DNA of 64,000 nt, taken from assembly GCA_013361525.1 (NCBI GenBank), contig JABFXY010000027.1:1-64000 (forward strand). The letters are read 5' to 3'. How positions within the stretch are numbered: the stretch's first letter is position 1; each line of letters opens with the position of its first letter. Source of the stretch: Polyangiaceae bacterium (GTDB taxonomy: Bacteria > Myxococcota_A > Polyangia > Polyangiales > Polyangiaceae). The notes under the pieces were generated by a model, which made no database searches, was not told the origin of the DNA, and saw only the letters and a list, made by a program, of their open reading frames with translations. A program made the position numbers and the translations under genes. Shown piece after piece: positions 44,663-52,841 of the stretch.

Positions 44663-45919
44663 CTATTCGGTCGGCCAGGCTTCTTCGACGATTTCGAAGC
44701 GCCCGAAGTCGAAAGGCTTGCCGGGTGCCCGCTCGACCGGAACGAGGCGCTCGCGGACACCTTTGCGGCGCAGCTGAACCACGCGGTGATAGCAGAATGG
44801 ATTGTTGCCACGGCGCCCGAGCGTCGTGTGCGTCGTCCAGGAACAACCGGCCTTGCAAACCTCGGCGTAGTGGCAGGTTTTGCAAAAGCCCCAGAGCTCG
44901 TCGACGGTGCGGTCGCGTGAGAACCGCAACAATTCGGACCGCTCCCAGAGGTCCTCGAGTGACATGTCGCGAACGTTGCCGCCGTTGTATGGGTCGGTCG
45001 GGAGGGTCGGACATGCCTTGACCGTGCCGTCACTCTCGATACCCAGCAGGTAGATACCCGCGTTGCAGCCGCGCCAATGCGTCTCTTTGCCATAAGGGCG
45101 CGAGCGCAGCGTCGTCTCGTGCGGACCGAAGTAGCCTATGTTGTTGTTGCCGAAGACGTTGAACGGCACACCCTTTCGGCCGCCTGCTTCGTAATCAGCG
45201 ACGGCTTTCAGTTGAATCGCGGCGAGGCGATCGATGATGTCGACGACTTGCCACGGGTCCACGATCCATTCGGGGTGGTCGGCGGCGCGCCCGAGCGGTC
45301 CGGTGAGCTGAACCTGCCAGGCGACGACGCCCTCGCGTTGAAATAGATCGGCGAGGCCTTCGAGCTCCGGTGCGTTGAGTTTGTTGATCTGGGTATTGGT
45401 GGAGAGCACCAAACCCGCTTCGCGCGCATTTCGCAGTGCACGAAGGGCAGCGCCATGGCTGCCGAGGTTGCCTCGTAGCTTGTCGTGCGTTCGCGCGAGG
45501 CCGTCGATGGAAACGCCCAAGGACTCGAGCCCCGCCTCGCGAAACGCGCGGGCCCGCTCCAGCGTGAAGGCGCGTCCGCCCGTCTGCATCGAAACCCGCA
45601 CGCCGGCCTCCGACAGGCAGCGGATGATCTCCGCACAATCGTTTCGGAGGTAAGCCTCGCCGCCGATCAAGCTGACCTCGCGCGTACCCATCCGCGCGAG
45701 CGCGCGCGCAACATCCAGAACCTCCGCCGTGCCGAGCTCATCGGGGCGCACGCGTCCGGAGCGCGAACCGCAATGCTGGCAGGGCTGATCGCACTTCATC
45801 GTGATTTCCCACACGACGTAGAGCGGGAACACGCGATCGCGATCCTCCGCCCGGAGCGCGCGGACGGGTGCCGGAAGGGTGGGCCGGGAGGTGTCGTTCA
45901 CACCAGCATCATTGGCCAT
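44663..45919 (-). CDS. Radical SAM/SPASM peptide-maturase-like enzyme
   Basis: A 418-aa enzyme. The radical SAM cluster CDQPCQHC is near residues 43-50 (ITMKCDQPCQHCGSRSG), the GGE motif is SLIGGEAYLR, and a SPASM domain with seven further cysteines occupies the last 140 residues (GCNAGIYLL, VKACP, GFCKTC, EVCKAGCSW, PFCYHR). SPASM proteins commonly modify ribosomal peptides or a partner enzyme. The only nearby candidate substrate is the Gly-rich repeat protein whose gene is divergent, 44 bp away. There is no PqqD-like RRE domain in the protein or next to it. Confidence 0.85.
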   Translation of the reverse strand: MANDAGVNDTSRPTLPAPVRALRAEDRDRVFPLYVVWEITMKCDQPCQHCGSRSGRVRPDELGTAEVLDVARALARMGTREVSLIGGEAYLRNDCAEIIRCLSEAGVRVSMQTGGRAFTLERARAFREAGLESLGVSIDGLARTHDKLRGNLGSHGAALRALRNAREAGLVLSTNTQINKLNAPELEGLADLFQREGVVAWQVQLTGPLGRAADHPEWIVDPWQVVDIIDRLAAIQLKAVADYEAGGRKGVPFNVFGNNNIGYFGPHETTLRSRPYGKETHWRGCNAGIYLLGIESDGTVKACPTLPTDPYNGGNVRDMSLEDLWERSELLRFSRDRTVDELWGFCKTCHYAEVCKAGCSWTTHTTLGRRGNNPFCYHRVVQLRRKGVRERLVPVERAPGKPFDFGRFEIVEEAWPTE

Positions 45920-45963
45920 TTCGGCTCAGTCCGCGACGGGCAATTGACGCAATCAGACACACC

Positions 45964-46422
45964 ATGAAACATAAGGGCATGCGCTACAAGAAGACGCTTG
46001 CTTCATGTGCCTCGTGTGGAACTCCCCATCTCGCAGGGGATCGCGCGTGCCCACACTGCGGGGAGGCGCTCCCGCGAGACGTTCCTTCGCGCTCGCGTCA
46101 GTCTGCGGCGTCGCTCGCGATGGGCCTCGCGATTGCCGTCGCGTCGCCGGTCGTTGCTTGCGGAGACGACACGTCGTCCGGCGGTGGTGGCGCCGGCGGT
46201 GACACGGCGACGGGCGGCGGCGGCACACCCTCCAATGGCGGAGGTGGCGAAGATACGGGCGTCGGCGGTGCGTACGGCCTACCCCTCACCGGAGGCGGCG
46301 GCACGGGTGGTGAAGACACGAGCGTGGGCGGCGCATACGGCGTCGGTGGCACAGGCGGCACGCCTTCGAATGGCGGCGCGGGAGGCGCGCCGGGTGGTGG
46401 GGGAAGCGGCGGCGGGAACTAG
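45964..46422 (+). CDS. Zinc-ribbon/Gly-rich repeat protein, candidate radical SAM substrate
   Basis: A 152-aa protein. Residues about 10-40 form a zinc ribbon (CASCGTPHLAGDRACPHCG). A hydrophobic segment (LAMGLAIAVASPVVAC) follows, near 52-66, ending in a lipobox-like Cys. The rest is 85 residues of Gly-rich sequence containing two near-copies of GEDT(G/S)VGGAYG(L/V). The organisation is odd because a lipoprotein signal normally lies at the N-terminus. ATG 45964 lies inside the short region shared with the radical SAM gene. I recognise no family; a RiPP-like precursor role is inference from context. Confidence 0.7.
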   Translation: MKHKGMRYKKTLASCASCGTPHLAGDRACPHCGEALPRDVPSRSRQSAASLAMGLAIAVASPVVACGDDTSSGGGGAGGDTATGGGGTPSNGGGGEDTGVGGAYGLPLTGGGGTGGEDTSVGGAYGVGGTGGTPSNGGAGGAPGGGGSGGGN

Positions 46423-46463
46423 TTTGACCACAAACGGTCAGAGGCGCACCGCCACCGTTGGAG

Positions 46464-48512
46464 TCAGAACCGCGACGTGAGCTCGAGCTTCGCGCCCTCG
46501 AACGGCGGGAACGGCCTGCACACGCCGGCGACACAACGGATCGCTCCGCGGCGCTGTCCGACGAACAAATTCACGGTGTCGAAGATCATCTCGGCGATGC
46601 TGTCCTTGTTCGCCGATTTGAACTGCACGCCGCCGTTGAAATAGAAGCACGTGCCGGTATCGGAGTCGGCGCTGCAACCGCGGCGACCGAGGTACTCGAA
46701 GCCGAAGATGAACGAGAAGTACGGGGCCCAGCGGAGCGCGAGGTAGTTCTCACCTTCGTTCCACCAATTGGGCGACAGCGTGGGCTCGTAGCGGTGTCGA
46801 TGAAACCCTTGGCTGACGAGCGTGAAGTCGCCGGCGAGGTGTTTCGCGATGTCGTACCGCACGTAACCTTCGCGGTAAAAGACGTCGCTCTCGCCGCCGA
46901 GGTTCACGGCTTCGACCGGCTCCGCGCGCACCGTGTTGCGCCCGCCGACCCACGCGGTGAAGTGGCTCTTGCCCTCGTCGAAGACCATTTCCCCGCCGCT
47001 GGCGGCGTCGATGGTGTGCGTCTCGGCCGTGGGGTCGTCCGTGTCGCATTGGGTGTTGTTGGCGTTCACCTCCGACTCGCTGACGAAGTAACCGAGCCAC
47101 GCATAGGCGGTCACGGTGTTGGTCATGCGGTAGTCGGTGCGCGCGCGGCCACCCGTGATGCACACGTTCGGCGAGCCGATCGGCTCTTGATAGAACGTGT
47201 CCGCGTTCGGAGGCTGGTTGTACGTGACCGTGTCGAACTCGGGCGCGGCGAACGTCGGATCTGCAGCGCCATCGGCGTTGATGTTGCCGGCTAGCGGAAG
47301 GATCGAGCGGTAGTGTTTGCCCTCCAGCGTGACCGTCACCGGCCCGCCGCGGATCGTTCCGGTGACGTACACGCCGTAGCCCGTGAGGTCCTCGACGTGA
47401 TCCACCTCGCCGTTCTCATCGAGCCCTTTGGCGCGCCCGTCGCCGTTGTACTGGACGGCGGCCTCGGCGTAGAGGTCGCCGTGGTCGAAGATGTTCGGCA
47501 CGCGGATGCTCCCGCTCGCCGTCATGATCAGCTCGTGCAGGCGCGAGACGTTGTTCGTCACGAACGTCGGAAACAGCGCCCCGCAGTTCGTCTGGCCCGT
47601 CCGTTCACACCGCGCGAACGAGTCCGAGTACGACTTTCGCTTCAGCAGCGACGCGTGCGCGCCGAAGAGGATCTGCTTCGGACCCGCCTCGACCGACAGG
47701 CCGTAGATGGTGTCCTCGAGATACGAAGGCCGCGCGGGGACCGTCGTGTAACCGGCGTTGCCCTGCTGGTCGAAGCTGTAGAACGTGAAGTCGTCGGCTT
47801 CGGGAAAACCGAAGAAGAGCGGTGAGCCGTCGCCGGTGAGCTGCCGCCCCGATTGATCGTCCACGCGGAGGGGGTTCGCTTGCCCGGCGAGCGCCGTCAC
47901 CGACAGCGATGCGTCGTCGAAGCTCTTCTTGAACGACGCTTTGAAGCCACGAATCGTCGTGTCCTGCGCGAGCTCGTCGATCTTGCGAACAGAGAGCACG
48001 ATGCCGCGACCGAGCTGCGCATAGAAATCGCCGAAGGTGATGTCGACGCCCGGCGCCGTGTACCCGACGTTGATCTTCGTCGGGTAAATCGTGTTTCGGA
48101 AGCGCGTGTGGAGCTCGCGACGGAACGCGTTTTCGTATTCGTAGCGGTCGACGCCGCTGCCGTCGGGCAAGCGCTCTTTCGCGATCTTCTGGAAGTCTTC
48201 GTCGTCGGGCAGCCCGCCGTACGCGTACCCGTCGATGCGCACGCCGACACGAAAACGCCAATAGAAGAGCTGGGCGTTGAGGTGGTTGATGAACTCGCCG
48301 TAGTGATCGTCGACGATGGTCGACGGCGGCGTCAGCCCGGCGCTCGCGTTGCGATTGTCGAAGAGGTAATTGCCGATCGCCGTGTTGGTGACGTCGAGCG
48401 TCAGCGTCTCGTCGCCGACCTCTTTGACCTCGACGGCGGTCGCGGTGCCCGCGACCGACGAGATGCAAAGAAACGCGACGGCGCCGCACCTCTTGGCGGC
48501 GCCTGAGGTCAT
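46464..48512 (-). CDS. DUF6029-family outer-membrane protein
   Basis: A 682-aa protein with a signal peptide (to about residue 26), then alternating amphipathic strands throughout, typical of a beta barrel. The family end pattern RRGAIRCVAGVCRPFPPFEG, then LELTSRF is present. It matches the delta-proteobacterial DUF6029 group, of unknown function. Its ATG overlaps the stop of the thioredoxin-fold gene upstream (ATGA). The fixed linkage with two redox lipoproteins suggests that these serve its disulphides or a shared export pathway. Confidence 0.82.
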   Translation of the reverse strand: MTSGAAKRCGAVAFLCISSVAGTATAVEVKEVGDETLTLDVTNTAIGNYLFDNRNASAGLTPPSTIVDDHYGEFINHLNAQLFYWRFRVGVRIDGYAYGGLPDDEDFQKIAKERLPDGSGVDRYEYENAFRRELHTRFRNTIYPTKINVGYTAPGVDITFGDFYAQLGRGIVLSVRKIDELAQDTTIRGFKASFKKSFDDASLSVTALAGQANPLRVDDQSGRQLTGDGSPLFFGFPEADDFTFYSFDQQGNAGYTTVPARPSYLEDTIYGLSVEAGPKQILFGAHASLLKRKSYSDSFARCERTGQTNCGALFPTFVTNNVSRLHELIMTASGSIRVPNIFDHGDLYAEAAVQYNGDGRAKGLDENGEVDHVEDLTGYGVYVTGTIRGGPVTVTLEGKHYRSILPLAGNINADGAADPTFAAPEFDTVTYNQPPNADTFYQEPIGSPNVCITGGRARTDYRMTNTVTAYAWLGYFVSESEVNANNTQCDTDDPTAETHTIDAASGGEMVFDEGKSHFTAWVGGRNTVRAEPVEAVNLGGESDVFYREGYVRYDIAKHLAGDFTLVSQGFHRHRYEPTLSPNWWNEGENYLALRWAPYFSFIFGFEYLGRRGCSADSDTGTCFYFNGGVQFKSANKDSIAEMIFDTVNLFVGQRRGAIRCVAGVCRPFPPFEGAKLELTSRF

Positions 48513-49153
48513 TTCAACAGGGCCTCGATCTCTTGCGCGAGCTTGACCTCGTCGCCCGGATCGTAGCCGTTCTTCTTTTTGACGACGTTGCCGTTCTTGT
48601 CGATGAGGACCCAGAAGGGCATGTCCTTCTTCGGGCTGTAGCGCGCGATGATCGACGTCTCTTCATCCATCAGGACGGGGAACGACATGTTCTTCGCGTG
48701 TGCTTCCGCGGAGACCCGCGCGCTCGTCTCCGGCCCGTCACCTGCGACGGCGAGGACGATGAAGCCCTTGTCCTTGTACTTCTCGTACATCGACACGACG
48801 TGCGGCATCTCGACGAGGCACGGCTGGCAAGTCGTCGCCCAGAAGTCGATCAGGATGACCTTCTTACCGAGGTAATCCGAGAGGCTGACGTTCTTGCCGT
48901 CGAGCGCCGGGAGCGTGAAGTCGGGCGCGTTGCCTTTGGTGCCGCCGCCTTCCGACTTCGGGCCGTCGTCAGGCTTTGCGCCGCCGTCCGGCGTCGCCGT
49001 GTCGTTGCCGGCGGTTTTCGGACCGCCGTCCTCGGCGGTGGCGCTGCTGCACGACGCCGAGCCGAGAGAGAGTGCCGCGATCGCGAGCAGGGAAAGGATT
49101 GAAACGGTGGAGTGGCGGAAGGTCCGCACGGACCCTCGAACAATGGTCGTCAT
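48509..49153 (-). CDS. TlpA-like thioredoxin-fold lipoprotein
   Basis: A 214-aa lipoprotein (lipobox GSASC near residue 36), with a Gly/Asp/Lys linker, then a TlpA/AhpC-like domain: APDFTLPALDGKNVSLSDYL, active site WATTCQPCLVEMPHV and PFWVLIDKNGNVV. The CxxC CQPC predicts thiol-disulphide exchange in the periplasm. ATG 49153 is preferred over a TTG 33 bases earlier. It sits between a second thioredoxin-fold lipoprotein and the DUF6029 gene. Confidence 0.9.
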   Translation of the reverse strand: MTTIVRGSVRTFRHSTVSILSLLAIAALSLGSASCSSATAEDGGPKTAGNDTATPDGGAKPDDGPKSEGGGTKGNAPDFTLPALDGKNVSLSDYLGKKVILIDFWATTCQPCLVEMPHVVSMYEKYKDKGFIVLAVAGDGPETSARVSAEAHAKNMSFPVLMDEETSIIARYSPKKDMPFWVLIDKNGNVVKKKNGYDPGDEVKLAQEIEALLK

Positions 49154-49295
49154 GCGTAAGTCGGCGCCCCCCCGGGGAACGGACAATGGGCGAAGAATGG
49201 TTGGTTGGAGCGGGAGCGTCAGCTCGACGGGAGTCGAGGATGCTTCCCGCTCTCAAGGATGGTTCGCGAGCGAGGAGCTCAGCTCACGGCTGAGA

Positions 49296-50039
49296 TCACT
49301 CGGGGTCGATCAGCGACTCGAGGTTCGTGAAGAACGGGCTGCCGGCTTCCGGCGCGCCGGCGATGACGTCGACGATCGTCATCGTCTTGGTGTCGATGAT
49401 GATGTTCGCCGGGAACGCGTTCGCCTCGAAGAGCTCCGAGAGCTTCGAGCTCGGGTCGATGACCGCGGGCCACGCCGTGTCGTATTTCGTGGTCCAGTTG
49501 ACGAGGTGCGAGAACTTCGCCGGGGTGCCGACCGTCGGGCCGTCCGCGAGCTGCAGGAAGAACTGCGCGCCGCGCGGCGCGTACTTCGCGTACTCGACCG
49601 GGAGGACCTGGTCGTTCTCGTAGTTGCAGGGGCCGCACCAGACCGCCGACACGTTGATGAGGAGCGCCTTCGGCTTCGGCGAGCCAGCGCCGTAGGGCGA
49701 GCCCTCCGGGTACACGTCGGTGCCGGTCGGGTTGTAGAAGTCGGCCATCTCGACGTAGATGGCGCTGTCCTTGTCGAGGAGCGGATTCGCGAAGCCCGCG
49801 AAGCGGTAGTTCTCGACGACGCGCCCGATCTCGATGCCGTAGGGGCCGGCCGGGTACGCCTTCGCGCTTTGCGCCTCTTGGCCCGGTTCGCCGTCGAAGT
49901 CCGGGACTTCGACGTCACCGTCGTCGTCATCGGGCTCCGCATCATTTGTGCTTTCCTTGCAGCCTGCGCCTACGAGCGCGAGACCGAGGATTGCGAGGAA
50001 CGAGAGCGAACGAACGGAGGCTGAGAGGAGAGTTCGCAT
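49296..50039 (-). CDS. Thioredoxin-fold lipoprotein
   Basis: A 247-aa lipoprotein (lipobox VGAGC near residue 27) with an acidic Asp/Glu linker, then ALLINVSAVWCGPCNYENDQV with a CGPC active site, and NAFPANIIIDTKTMTIVDV holding the cis-Pro. It is predicted to act in periplasmic disulphide reduction or isomerisation. It is the first gene of the redoxin-redoxin-DUF6029 group and is divergent from the Cys-rich lipoprotein genes, whose products would be natural clients. Confidence 0.88.
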   Translation of the reverse strand: MRTLLSASVRSLSFLAILGLALVGAGCKESTNDAEPDDDDGDVEVPDFDGEPGQEAQSAKAYPAGPYGIEIGRVVENYRFAGFANPLLDKDSAIYVEMADFYNPTGTDVYPEGSPYGAGSPKPKALLINVSAVWCGPCNYENDQVLPVEYAKYAPRGAQFFLQLADGPTVGTPAKFSHLVNWTTKYDTAWPAVIDPSSKLSELFEANAFPANIIIDTKTMTIVDVIAGAPEAGSPFFTNLESLIDPE

Positions 50040-50188
50040 GGCTTACACCGGTCCTTCGGATGTAGTAAGCGCACTATCCGGTCGCAGGCGGCGGACGTCA
50101 AGCCCGGTTGTGTCCGGAACGACACGGACGTAATGACCTGGTCTCCTTCGCCCCCATCCCTAACGCCTACACCCCTCGCGGAGTGGTC

Positions 50189-51424
50189 ATGATTGCCTCA
50201 CCCGTTCGCGCTCTTACCGTCGTCGGGCTCGCCGGTCTCTTTGCCACGATCATCTCTGCCGCCGCCTGCGGCGACTCGGGTACGTCGACCGACGACGACT
50301 CTCCGCCACCTAATACATGCGACGGAGGCGTCATCGTCGACGGCGTTTGTGAAGGAAAGTGCACGCCGGACAAGTGCCTCGAGGGCAATGTCTGCGTCGG
50401 CAACCGTTGCATGCTCCAGTGCACGACGAACACGGAGTGCCACTCGCCCGCGCAGGGCAACCCGGATCTGCAGAGCTGCGAGCCCAATCGCGCCGACAGC
50501 GAGACGGGGCTCAACGACGGGGAGTCGGTCAGCGTGTGCACCGAGGTGAAGCTCGCGCTCAACTTCGCGAAGCCGTGCCCCGGTGGCAACGAGTGCGACG
50601 ACGCGGGGAATCCGGCCGACTCTGCTTGCCCCGACGGCTCACCGTGCACCGATGGCGAAGGTGGCGAGAATTGCTCCGCCGCAGAGTGTCGCCCGCTCAT
50701 CTGCAAGACGACGGGTGAAGGTGACGCAGACGCGTACTGCACCACCAACGACTGCACCGAGGACGCGCACTGCGGCCCCGGCATGTACTGCGGCATCGCG
50801 CGAGCCCCGAACCCGATCTGCGGGAACGAGGACAAGTGCAATCCGAACTTCTGCGACGACAGCTTGCCTTGCATCGCGCCGGCAGACTTCAACAAGGACG
50901 GCGCGACCTATCAGGAGGGCCCGATCGCGCTCCTGCGCAACCAGTGCCTCAAGCGCGAGCCCTGCGCGCCTTGCGAGGACAACGCCGATTGTTCGGTGCG
51001 TCCCGACATGGCGTGCGTGACGCTCGGTGAAGAGCACGTTTGCGCCAAGACCTGCGCGGACGACGACGACTGCCCCAATGATTTCTTCTGCGTCGTCGAC
51101 GCGGGCTTCTGCGTTCCCCGCAGCGGTCAGTGCAAGCCGCCTCCGACCGACAACTTCTGCTACTCGTGCTTGAACGATCTCGACTGCGGCAACGCGTCCA
51201 ACGCGATCGCATGCGTCGAGACCAACGCGGGTCAACGGGCGTGCTTCGACAACTCGTTCCCCGACACGTGCACGACCGACGACGATTGCCCCGAGTCTCC
51301 CTCGGGGAAACATGGTGAGTGCCTCGACGAGCAGGAAGGCGTCGACCCCAGCTCGGGTGCGTATCATCGCTGCTATCTCCCGTTCTTTCCGGGACCGGGC
51401 AGCTTCGAGTGCTGGCAAGACTAG
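50189..51424 (+). CDS. Cys-rich lipoprotein
   Basis: A 411-aa lipoprotein: signal with lipobox SAAAC near residue 27, then a Thr/Ser/Asp linker and about 36 Cys in modules such as CDGGVIVDGVCEGKC, CTTNDCTEDAHCGPGMYC and CADDDDCPNDFFCVVDAGFC. The repeated C(x)DDDCP(x)FC-type units resemble the Dickkopf/EGF-like repeats common in myxobacterial surface lipoproteins. ATG 50189 is used, with GGAG upstream. Its function is unknown; surface adhesion or binding is plausible. It is followed by a second Cys-rich gene 87 bp downstream. Confidence 0.82.
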   Translation: MIASPVRALTVVGLAGLFATIISAAACGDSGTSTDDDSPPPNTCDGGVIVDGVCEGKCTPDKCLEGNVCVGNRCMLQCTTNTECHSPAQGNPDLQSCEPNRADSETGLNDGESVSVCTEVKLALNFAKPCPGGNECDDAGNPADSACPDGSPCTDGEGGENCSAAECRPLICKTTGEGDADAYCTTNDCTEDAHCGPGMYCGIARAPNPICGNEDKCNPNFCDDSLPCIAPADFNKDGATYQEGPIALLRNQCLKREPCAPCEDNADCSVRPDMACVTLGEEHVCAKTCADDDDCPNDFFCVVDAGFCVPRSGQCKPPPTDNFCYSCLNDLDCGNASNAIACVETNAGQRACFDNSFPDTCTTDDDCPESPSGKHGECLDEQEGVDPSSGAYHRCYLPFFPGPGSFECWQD

Positions 51425-51511
51425 TCTGCCTGTGCTTGTCTCGGTGACGGCAATGGGCGCCCCCTCGGCGCCCGCCGTCGTATTGCTTTGCATCAACAAA
51501 GGAGAGCTTGG

Positions 51512-52669
51512 ATGAAAACCAAGAAGCAGTTCCGTCTCGCGAGTCTCGTCGTTGCATTGGGGGCGGTCACCGCTCCACTCGCCATCGCGGGCGCAGGCTG
51601 TGACGGCTCGAACCCGCTCGGCGCCATTTGCTGCGAGGACTTCAAGCCGGGCACGAACATGCTCGAGGTCGATTGGGGGATCGACGACGCGACGCTCAAT
51701 GCGCGCTTCGGCGTCGCCATTCAGGCCATCGGCGACTTCTCCGGTGCCGCGACGGGTATGGTGACGGACCTCGGAACGCTCTGCCGCAACATGGCGGTCG
51801 AGCTCGGCGAGGATCCGAACTCGGTGACGACGGCGGACCCCGGCGAGTACACGACGCAGTGGTGCGCGAAGGCGTCGGCGCAGCTGTCGACGATCAGCGC
51901 GGAGCTGACCATCAGCTACCAGCCGGCACAGTGCACCTTCAGCGCCGAGGTTCAGGCGAGCTGTGAAGGCCACTGCGACGTCGAAGGTGGCTGCACGCCG
52001 GGCAGCGTCGAGGTGCGGTGCACCGAGGGCGAGCTCAGCGTGAAGTGCGAAGGCGAGCTCTCCTGCCACGGTAAATGCGAAGGTTCGGCGAACGTCGCCG
52101 TCACCTGCGACGGCACCTGCCAGGGCGAATGTGAAGGCACCTGCCAAGGCAACCAGAACGGCGGTCAGTGCGAAGGCACCTGCCAGGGCAAGTGCCGCGG
52201 CTCCTGCGACGTCAGCGGCAGCGCCGGCGTCACGTGCGAAGGCGAGTGCGTGGGCGAGGCTGCTTGCAGCGGAACCGCGACGGCGCCGAAGTGCACCGGC
52301 ACGCTCGACCCGCCGGAGTGCAACCTCGACGCCGACTGCGAGGCGAGCTGCGAAGCGAGCGCGAGCGCGAAGGCCGAGTGCACGCCGCCGGCCGTCTCGA
52401 TCGAAGGCTCGGAGACGCTGAGCGCGAAGATCGCGGTCCTCAAGAAGTACCTGCCCGAGATCATCGTCATCGGTGAGGCGCGCGCGAAGCTCCTCGTCGA
52501 TCAGGCGGAGGTCATGGTGGAGGTGTCCGGCAACCTCGACGCAGCGCTCGAGGGTGATGGCAAGGCCGTGTTCTGCATCATCCCGGCGGGTGTCGCGATC
52601 GCGGACGCGCTCGCGAACATCCAGGTGAGCTTCGAGGCCGCGGGCAACATCGTCACCCAGATCCAGTAA
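51512..52669 (+). CDS. Cys-periodic exported protein
   Basis: A 385-aa protein starting at ATG 51512 behind AAAGGAG. A signal peptide ends near residue 27 (lipobox-like AGAGC). The middle, about residues 150-295, is a run of CxGxC units (CDGTCQGECEGTCQG, CEGTCQGKCRGSC) with Cys every three to five residues. The last 90 residues are Cys-poor helices. The gene contains near-repeats at the DNA level around 52080-52200. It shares its periodicity with the protein at 32632-33420 but not its tail. Function is unknown. Confidence 0.8.
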   Translation: MKTKKQFRLASLVVALGAVTAPLAIAGAGCDGSNPLGAICCEDFKPGTNMLEVDWGIDDATLNARFGVAIQAIGDFSGAATGMVTDLGTLCRNMAVELGEDPNSVTTADPGEYTTQWCAKASAQLSTISAELTISYQPAQCTFSAEVQASCEGHCDVEGGCTPGSVEVRCTEGELSVKCEGELSCHGKCEGSANVAVTCDGTCQGECEGTCQGNQNGGQCEGTCQGKCRGSCDVSGSAGVTCEGECVGEAACSGTATAPKCTGTLDPPECNLDADCEASCEASASAKAECTPPAVSIEGSETLSAKIAVLKKYLPEIIVIGEARAKLLVDQAEVMVEVSGNLDAALEGDGKAVFCIIPAGVAIADALANIQVSFEAAGNIVTQIQ

Positions 52670-52686
52670 GCGCAGCTGCAACAAGA

Positions 52687-52746
52687 GACGGCCCGAACAG
52701 GCCGTCCGAACCACGCGCCGCGCAGGCCGACTCGGTCTGCGCGGCG
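52687..52746 (+). terminator. Double hairpin after Cys-periodic gene
   Basis: Hairpin one pairs 52687-52693 with 52700-52706 (7 bp). Hairpin two pairs CGCCGCGCAG (52716-52725) with CTGCGCGGCG (52737-52746). They begin 18 nt after the stop codon. Only a short pyrimidine stretch follows, so termination strength is uncertain. Confidence 0.6.
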
Positions 52747-52841
52747 TCTGCATTTCCGTCGTTCGAAGCGATCCCGCCGGCGTGCGCACATCCGGCTTTG
52801 CGCGGCGCTCGGCGCTCAGCTATCAGCCCTCAGCCAGAACC

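Noticed and set aside
46425..46440. TGACC/GGTCA hairpin between convergent genes
   Set aside because: Only five base pairs and no T-run; too weak to call a terminator.
52080..52200. Short near-repeats suggesting a CRISPR-like array
   Set aside because: They are in frame and encode CxGxC protein repeats, with no spacers or cas genes.
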